DNA of 64,000 bases from positions 666,110,352-666,174,351 of the forward strand of contig NC_081412.1 of the NCBI RefSeq assembly GCF_030272615.1, given 5' to 3'. Under the pieces are notes generated by a model, which was given only the letters and a program-made list of their open reading frames with translations, did no database searches and was not told the DNA's origin. The DNA comes from Cryptomeria japonica (taxonomy: Eukaryota; Streptophyta; Pinopsida; Cupressales; Cupressaceae). A program made the position numbers and the translations under genes. This document shows positions 57,801-64,000 of the stretch, piece after piece. Numbering within the stretch: the first letter of the stretch is position 1; each line of letters begins with the position of its first letter.

Positions 57801-60800
57801 ACCTTAATCATATTACTATGTTAAGCTGAGCTAGAAGGTCCAAACAGAAAGCATTCAGAGCAACTTCTTTGATGATAGTGCAAGTGTTAGGATTTAGTGT
57901 GATATTCACCCTCTAATCCCATGTATAATATTTTTAACATAAACATCTTTGGAATGGGTACTTGGATGTCCACGAGGAGTTGAGAGATATTAGTTTATTG
58001 TAATTCTCCTAGGAACTTGGAAAAATATTGCAATGGCATTGAATAAGGAGGTAATGGATAAAGGTTATATTGCCAGTTCACCTTGTTATGCATCCATATA
58101 CAAGCCTGGTTCAGGGCACTATAAAATTTTCGCCAAGGACTGTTTAGGATATTGTAAGTCTGCCTTGGACAAATCCAAACAAATTAGAGAAACCATGACC
58201 AACTTGCGGAGAATCAGGACCAGAACCATCTCTTGGGCCAAATCACTTTACTCGCAAGAGGCAGAAGTGTCCAACCAAGGCCAGAACCATCTCTCGGGCC
58301 AAATCATTGACTCAATTATATTAAATATCTAGCTTCATTAATGGCGTTCACCCATAAGGGCCTGTTGCACCTTTATGTGATGTTTTATGGAAAAGTTTAA
58401 ATTCGCCAGGTTAATTATTTCTTGTAGATGCAAGGGTGTTGTAACCCCTTGATTTGTTCCTCCACAAAACTCCATGTGTTTTTTTGTCCTTTATGTTGTT
58501 TTGGTGAGTAACCTTCTTCATTTCCTTTTTTAGAGCCGTAATTGCTCACTAACTAAGTTGCATTAACTGCTTTCCCTCAAGTTGGCAGGAACATGCTTTG
58601 ATACCACTTGTAATGTCCCCTACTAGGAGGCTGTCAATTCCTATAACTTAATAACAGTTCTGATCTGATCTGATCCATGATCCAGGCACTAGATGCTTTT
58701 GATTCCTTTCCTTTATATCTCTCAATGTGTGGGAAAGGTCGCACCTCTTCATTATGGATGCCCTTTTGGCAAGAGACACACCCTTTCACCATTAGCACTC
58801 TTTTAAAGAGTGCAACTCTTCATTGTTTCTGCCTTTCAAAGGGACACAACCTTTCCCAATCAGATCTGCACTTCTTATTTAAATCAGATCTGTACTTCTG
58901 ATTCCCAAATTATCCCCCTCAAATGAGGTTCTCTTCTCCCTTTTACATCTCATGTTTGAGGGAGTCGCAACCTTTCATTTCATGTCTTTTGACCATTCGT
59001 TAACTTAATTAAAATTTAATTATACTTGTATATTTTAATTTTAAATTTTATTATTAATATTCACCATTAACTTGTAGTTCAAAGTGGGGACATTACACAC
59101 AAATATTAAGTTCTCCTTCAATATTAAACAACCTTCAATGCTGTGGTAATACATAAAAGCCCGTGATATTAATATTTCCATTTCCATTAATTTCTGCCAA
59201 TGTATGAAAATGTTGTTGAGAGAATATTTAACTTCCATAGAAATCGACCCCTTAGAGAAATCAAACAATGATGTAGCATAAAATCTAACCAAGTGGCTGA
59301 CAAGAAGACAAGTATGCACACAACCAGCTTAGCCACACACATAAGCTGCTGAAGTAGACAGGCAGGTAGCTGAAGCACACACCCAACTAGCTGAAGTAGA
59401 CAGGCAAGCAGCTCAAGCAAGCAACCAAGCAGCTGGAGCACACAACCAACCAGCTCAACCAAGCACCCAAACACCTCAACCAACCAACCAAGCAGCTGGA
59501 GCAAGCAAACAAACAGCTCAAGCTGCTCAACCAAAACACTTGTGCAAAAATCACCTTGACATCAATGACAAAATCTACGACAATAGAAACTATCTAATAT
59601 ATCTAAATATTCCTAAATGACCATTAAATAACTAAATATTACTTTAATACCAATCTGCATGCCCCTCTATAATCTTCTTTTGGTTATGAGAATCTGGACT
59701 AACTCAGAAATTGATAGAGCAAGTGGGTGAGTTCATGGACCTGGACTCAAAGTAAGTAGATTTAAAGAGGAGATTTGTGAGGGTTTGTGCAATGATTGTG
59801 TGTGTGAAAAAGGTGATTACCTAATTATTTTGTATTAGGTCATATTCACAGTAGGAGGATCAAGCTTACTTAGGTTGTGTTTCCTTGTGTCAAGTCATAA
59901 AATTAAGACATACCATGATCTAATTATCTTCACCTAGGGCTTCATCCTTGTCTTTGTATATTGTAATCATTCTCCTTTTTGCACGTTATGAAATCTCAAG
60001 ATTCCAAGCAAACCAGTTGCTTTTCTCATGTGATACAGTGTTCTGATTGCAAGTGATCTTTGGGGTGCTGTGGGAGTTCAACCATCTTCTCCAAGAGGTT
60101 GATACCTCTTAACTAATAAATCACACCATCACGATTCACTCCTCGCTAGGCACTTGGACAAAATTCTTGAACTTTGAAGAGTTGCCTTTGAGGTGTTTTC
60201 GCTATAATATGAGTCTAAAAATATCAAGGTGTTCCTCCAAAATTTCTCCTAGTCTTCATTATGTTAGCCTTAAGAAATGAGTGAGGAAATCAAGCAACCT
60301 TAACAATGCATTCATCACATGCAACCATGGGAAATTCTTTGATCAGCCTAAGTCACCCACCTCTTTTTCTCAGGTTCATAACAGAGATCTTGGAGTTCTG
60401 CCTATGCTTCCTATGGTCCCATACGAAGAATTGGTTATCGTGACCTTCCTTCCCATTCAGAATTCTTTTGAAGAATTTCCTTTTTGCACAGATTAATTTT
60501 CTGATGTGCAGGAAGATTTTCAGCATTATGTGGAGCAGATTTTTCATGATAAGGATCATTTCCTCTAGGTACTTTCAGAAGAGTATGAGTTGGACATGTT
60601 AGATTTCCTTGAGAATGAAGAACAGGTCTTCCCTAGAATTTTAGTATCTCTTCATCAGAGCAAAATAACCAAACTAAATTGCAAAACTTTGGACAAGCAA
60701 AGATGAAGGAAAACGGAAATTGAAAAACTATGCATGGAAGTTCATGACTCAGTTGATGATGGTACATGATGGAGCATGGATGCTCTCCTTGCAAGAAGTA

Positions 60801-61425
60801 GGAGGAAGCAATCTTCAAAATGTTCTCGAGGCTATTTGACTTGGCATGAGCTTTGTTCTTTTCTTCAGCTTTGATGGGATTTTAGGTCTGTGTGGTTCCT
60901 TCAAGCAGTATAGTTTCTTCTGTTTGACTGGAATCTGCATCAATGACTGCTTTATCTGCAACCTATTCTCTATAAAGGGCTGTTTTACCTCAATAAACTG
61001 TCTTTTATTACAATGGGAAAGGGCCCTAAACTCTCAATTCATTAATCAAAAAAATAATAATTGAGATAACAATCTCTGAGAATTGTATTAATGGTTTCAA
61101 ATTTCAATTACATAAAGGCTTGCATGTTGTGCAAATTGAAGAATTGCATTTTCAAATATTTTCATAGATTACAAGCAGTGGTAATGAAATAGCTGTAGAA
61201 AAATACAACAAAGCAACCCATGAATAAGCATAAGGAACTTTACTCAGAGTGAACAAGTGCAGGATGGTGACGATATGCAACAAAATCAGCACCATATTGT
61301 AAACCTGATCGTACTACCCAATTCTTTGCTCGGAGATGAGAATATGCTTTGTAATGTTGCACAAATGTCTTTTCCCTTTCTTTCATATACCTCCATAATT
61401 CATCATGACTCAAAGTCTGGCGACC
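54834..61425 (-). CDS. SEN2: tRNA-splicing endonuclease subunit SEN2 (TSEN2), C-terminal catalytic exons
   Basis: Three minus-strand exons: 61425-61244 (182 nt), 55205-55073 (133 nt), 54989-54834 (156 nt, TGA stop). Each intron starts GT and ends AG. Phases agree: exon one ends TCTGA and exon two starts G, giving SEY; exon two ends on a full codon. Exon one reads HYKAYSHLRAKNWVVRSG, LQYGADFVAYRHHPALVHSE; exon two YAVIVSFEADD, WSDWQSMLRLCGSVAKVL. This is the endonuclease catalytic fold. The expected Tyr (QYGADF), His (HPALVHSE) and Lys (GSVAKV) of the catalytic triad are all present. The last exon (PSCLDNYDVEEFEIKRWMAE) is the plant-type C-terminus. The enzyme cuts introns from pre-tRNA. The first of the two introns (55206-61243, 6.04 kb) is full of transposons. 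The N-terminal ~100 residues are not securely found, so the start is unknown. Confidence 0.9.
55422..55519 (-). mobile_element. 5'-truncated LINE copy with 13-bp TSD
   Basis: A 98-bp insert lies between perfect copies of TGCAAGCATATAT (55409-55421, 55520-55532). On the minus strand it ends CCTTTGGCTTTGCCGTTTACC, then ATCAAAAAAAA, the usual 3' tail of plant L1-type LINEs. Only the end was copied, as is common in target-primed reverse transcription. Confidence 0.88.
55630..58594 (-). mobile_element. Interior fragment of an LTR element next to the 58609-59097 LTR
   Basis: It follows the minus-strand PBS at 58595-58606 and runs left. 57676-57768 and 55795-55874 are diverged copies of one sequence (GTTAACATYGTRCAAGAYRTC-like core) on either side of the solo LTR, so the interior carries a short tandem duplication. 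A minus frame near 57760-57670 reads SPLVDDVLYDVNTHGTSHLA. The 99-codon plus frame at 58033-58332 has no known domain. No pol motifs. Confidence 0.5.
55875..57665 (-). mobile_element. Solo LTR, 1.79 kb, perfect TSD GCCAA
   Basis: Plus strand TGTAATGTCCCC at the left end and GGGGACATCACA at the right end, with GCCAA on both sides (55870-55874, 57666-57670). Minus orientation is inferred because its left end matches the PBS-adjacent end of the LTR at 58609. No coding sequence inside. A GC-richer patch (55995-56150, CCGCGTCCCAGCCCAGCACC) stands out from the AT-rich background. Confidence 0.92.
58595..58606 (-). promoter_or_regulatory. Primer-binding site of the 58609-59097 LTR
   Basis: Minus-strand TGGTATCAAAGC, two bases from the LTR end, of the initiator-tRNA-Met type. 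Confidence 0.85.
58609..59097 (-). repeat. LTR with TGTAATGTCCCC..GGGGACATTACA ends (489 bp)
   Basis: Perfect 12-bp inverted termini, and the PBS on the left proves a 5' LTR in minus orientation. The matching 3' LTR was not found to the left, so the element is truncated. The interior contains CCTTTC-rich repeats (GCAACTCTTCATT, GCACCTCTTCATT). Confidence 0.88.
59331..59530. repeat. 21-bp-period minisatellite encoding heptad-like repeats
   Basis: Units of the type CAAGCAGCTGGAGCA / ACCAACCAGCTCAACC repeat with mostly 21-bp spacing. The plus frame reads KQLEHTTNQLNQAPKHLNQP-like text with Leu every seven residues. The minus strand reads a Leu/Cys-rich open frame (LLQLLGCLLELLACLLQLVG), which is only a by-product of the repeat. 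Confidence 0.8.
59535..60280. other. Unassigned SEN2 intron sequence
   Basis: No coding sense or element terminus seen. Confidence 0.4.
60281..61062 (+). mobile_element. Possible retroelement 3' tail (LINE- or Gypsy-like)
   Basis: Broken plus-strand frames (71 codons at 60281-60496, then DVQEDFQHYVEQIFHDKDHF and SEEYELDMLDFLENEEQVF) are followed by a T-rich untranslated-like stretch. It ends AATTCATTAATCAAAAAAAT at about 61050, an A-rich tail like that of plant LINEs. I found no convincing target duplication, so the class is uncertain. Confidence 0.35.
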
Positions 61426-61647
61426 CTGCTAAAGATTTCATGGACCAGATCAACTGTACTGTATATTAACTTGCTCCTAAAGAAATGCTAAAAAGTTTCA
61501 AATTTGGAGCATGAGCATAATGTCTTGTTCATATGACACAGTGAGCACCACAATCAAGCATGGATAATTACTAGAAACATGTTTGCATCAAAATCATCAT
61601 AATAGTAATGCATCTTTTCATGGATAGCTATAGTTCATAATTTATAC

Positions 61648-61706
61648 CAAGTTCAATTGCAGGCAAACATGGCTCACTATCAGAATCTATACAATGAATC
61701 TTGGAT
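61648..61706 (-). other. Candidate upstream SEN2 exon, weak
   Basis: Minus frame SKIHCIDSDSEPCLPAIEL lies between an AG and a GT (GGTATAA). It resembles the region just before the catalytic domain, but its end phase does not fit the 61425 exon. It may be a chance open stretch or may need another small exon. Confidence 0.3.
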
Positions 61707-61991
61707 CTAACAGACTAAACACAGAAAAAAAATATTTAGTTAGTCTCATATAAGTTTATAACATAATATTCAAGATATAAGTAGCAAAATTCCTTATGTA
61801 TACATTATATAAATAGCATAAAATTGGATGATTTTTTAGCAAGAGCACATTTAAGCATGCGAATACAAAGCAAATTGGAAGACTTGTAGAGAAAAGATTG
61901 TATTGCAGGGAAATCAGATACCAGAAATCAGAAAATTTGAAAGAAACGAGACAGTATGGAACATGCTGAAATCAACTTCGAGATAATTAAC

Positions 61992-62054
61992 TGTATGGAC
62001 TTCAATTAATGTTTTTGGTTTCAACGCAGGCTTAGTAACCCGAGCAGTTTTTTT
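61992..62054 (-). other. Candidate upstream SEN2 exon, weak
   Basis: 21 codons (KKTARVTKPALKPKTLIEVH, then T) after a good acceptor (TTTGTTCACAG), with GTTAAT as donor. The basic Lys-rich text would suit the N-terminus of this protein, but the frame stays open beyond the donor and no start codon could be tied to it. Confidence 0.3.
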
Positions 62055-62816
62055 CTGTGAACAAACCCAGAGAAGCAGTCACATAAACCTAGTCTCCTAG
62101 ACAATAACCATCAATCTCATGCCCATGACGTAAACAGTAAATATTTGAACTTCTAGAGCAATCTATATCATTTCTATCTATGCATGTATATGATTATCCA
62201 TTCCACTTTTACATAGAGACTGAAATCTCTAAAGCTAAATTCAATCTTCATTATCACAAGCAAAGGTTAATCATCGCATGGACAAACTTTGAAACAGGAA
62301 GAAGCAACTGAGAGAGACGTTTGAAGAGATTTTACAATTGAGGTTCAAAGATCTCAGATAGACCAAATGATGAAAATAAAGTCTACCAAAGCAACAAGAA
62401 AGTGTTGAATTAGGTGGATGATTATTACGTCCTTTCTCTATTTTGCTCTTCTCTGTGTGCATTATTTGTATAGTGTATGATTAATTTTCAATTGTGTAGT
62501 GATATTCAGTTGATCATCTCATCATGACTCAGAACATTGTTGCTATGTAATGCCAAAATGATATTATGTGACAATCTTCCCAAATTTCTCTCGATTAGAA
62601 CATATGAAAATATACTATTGCCAAGTGCCCAAATCAGGCATTTATGCATGTTAAAATGATTCTACACTAAATGAACAAAATGGGATCTATGTTGAAGCAT
62701 TTGCTTTTAATTGTACATGTAGCCACTTTTATAGAAGATAGCTTTGCTTGAATTGACCTAAAACGTGTGATGCCCTCTACCTATTTTTATTTTTTTTATT
62801 TCTATATTAATTTCAG

Positions 62817-62897
62817 AATGATGCCAAGAAGAAAAGGGCAATGCGCTGCATAAACAAAGTTTTCCCTAATGACAATGCTGGAGCTGCATTTTATTGA
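62817..62897 (+). other. Possible orphan terminal exon on the plus strand
   Basis: After a T-rich stretch and TTTCAG, 26 codons run to a TGA (NDAKKKRAMRCINKVFPNDN, then AGAAFY). It looks like a last exon, but no partner exon was found upstream and the protein is not recognised. Confidence 0.25.
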
Positions 62898-64000
62898 TAA
62901 AATCTGCTGGAATATATCAATTGAAGAACAATAATAATATCTGCCAGAATACATAACAGAATATAAAAGTGTGAAACTAATTAGAAATCAAGCACCCGGC
63001 AGGGGACCTTTCCCTAAATGAGAACTGGTACTGACATATAATGCTGTTCCAGCCACCCAACAAATCAATTTGCCAATAAAATAGATAATGCTTCTGGTTT
63101 GATACAAACTCTAGGTGAGATTGCCCACAAGAAACCAAAAGGTTTTCATCTTCTAATTTGTCTATCCAAGAATTTTTGTCCCCCAGTGCCTATTGTAGCC
63201 ACCCACTGTAGGTCTAAAAATATGTGAAATGAGCATAAATGAATCCTCCAATGTTTGCTGGCATCTATATATTCATTGGCATGTTCCAAACCCTAGGTGC
63301 CTAGACTAGTGTCAAATAATAAAAGATTATTTTTTATTTGATTAAACTTACTGTACCACACACCATAGTACTAGTGTAACAACTAAATTGCCCAAGTAGC
63401 CAATAAACCTTGACCTTTCATTAGTAAATCAATCATAGCCTGAAAACCACTTGCCAAAAAGAGCTGAGATAAAGCATTATGAACAACAGACTCACTCAAA
63501 TCTAACAAGTTGCATTACCTAGTCTTGTTCTTATGGAACTCTAAAAACCCCTAAGAAATCAAAACAAGTTTTTCCCAAGGCACTTATAATGGTCATTTAC
63601 ACTTAATATACAAGCGCATGGACAATGTCAACTATAAAAAGGTCCCCTCAAGGTAAATCCCCCATAAGGAGCTAAATGATAAAGACCCCACCTCAAATCA
63701 ACATCCCAAAATTTAGAGAATGACAAAATATAGGAAATTATTCAAAAATTCCTAAAAAAACGAGGGACAAATGACAGAATCAATCCTCACCAAAATATAC
63801 TTCTCTTACAATCATCCCTCACCCGTTTAGAAGCATTGCTAAGGGCTTGTAGGTCCCACACATGTTGACTAAATGAAAAAAGAACATTACAAGCCTATCC
63901 TTCTCCAAATTGCATGCCTACAAGCAATGCAATGCCAAATGTTCAAATATTTCTAGTCCCTTCCAGGTAGTATCCTCTATGGGGGGCTCCTCTCAATGAC
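62898..64000. other. Right edge, nothing recognised
   Basis: AT-rich non-coding sequence. Missing SEN2 N-terminal exons could lie here or beyond, but I could not read any. Confidence 0.4.

Larger units (their letters stand above)
55206..61243 (-). other. SEN2 intron of 6.04 kb loaded with transposons
   Basis: The donor GTAAAG (minus strand, 61243) and the acceptor TTGCACAG (ending 55206) are canonical. The intron holds a LINE fragment, a retroelement interior split by a solo LTR, another LTR with PBS, a heptad minisatellite and a retroelement tail. No other SEN2 exon is needed here, because the flanking phases match. Confidence 0.88.

Noticed and set aside
59187-59534. Leucine/cysteine-rich minus-strand protein
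   Set aside because: It is the antisense reading of a 21-bp minisatellite.

Overview
The window looks like intergenic and intronic DNA of a large-genome seed plant. The very long intron, the deep nesting of old LTR retrotransposons and the style of the elements suggest a gymnosperm, probably a conifer; this is inferred from style, not from a database match. I saw no bacterial or organellar features and no tRNA, rRNA or CRISPR.

Layout. (1) 1-8374: a minus-strand Ty1/Copia element whose 3' LTR runs off the left edge. Its 3' LTR carries a nested solo LTR (818-1799, TSD TATAC). Its broken gag-protease-integrase-RT region lacks RNase H, and a further ~0.86-kb insertion splits gag. (2) About 8640-25300: a four-level nest. 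An old Copia-like fragment is split by a minus-strand pol-less LTR element (9102-24766, TSD CTACT). That is split by a plus-strand LTR element (10975-20167, TSD GTTTC) with Copia-style PBS, a zinc-knuckle gag and a long non-pol extension. That in turn is split by a 3.55-kb LTR-like insertion (15013-18562) full of tandem repeats. (3) 25560-34377: more remnants, including a second copy of the Copia-like fragment and a decayed long coding relic of unknown function, itself split by a minus-strand LTR.

(4) 34381-47832: a 13.45-kb CACTA (En/Spm) DNA transposon with both terminal repeats, a 3-bp ATT target duplication, a decayed tnp2/DUF4218 transposase, a Gypsy gag-protease fragment and a possible captured exon. 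(5) 47836-54800: a minus-strand LINE ORF1 relic and a minus-strand relic of another long non-pol ORF.

(6) 54834-61425 (-): the only convincing host gene, the C-terminal catalytic part of the tRNA-splicing endonuclease subunit SEN2 (TSEN2). Its three recognised exons join in frame with canonical splice sites. The first and second are separated by a 6.04-kb intron holding a 13-bp-TSD LINE fragment, a solo LTR with perfect TSD GCCAA, an LTR with primer-binding site, and a heptad minisatellite. The N-terminal exons were not securely found; they may lie among weak candidates at 61.6-62.1 kb or beyond the right edge.

Most open frames here are decayed transposon proteins. SEN2 is the only gene likely to work for the host, cutting introns out of pre-tRNAs.
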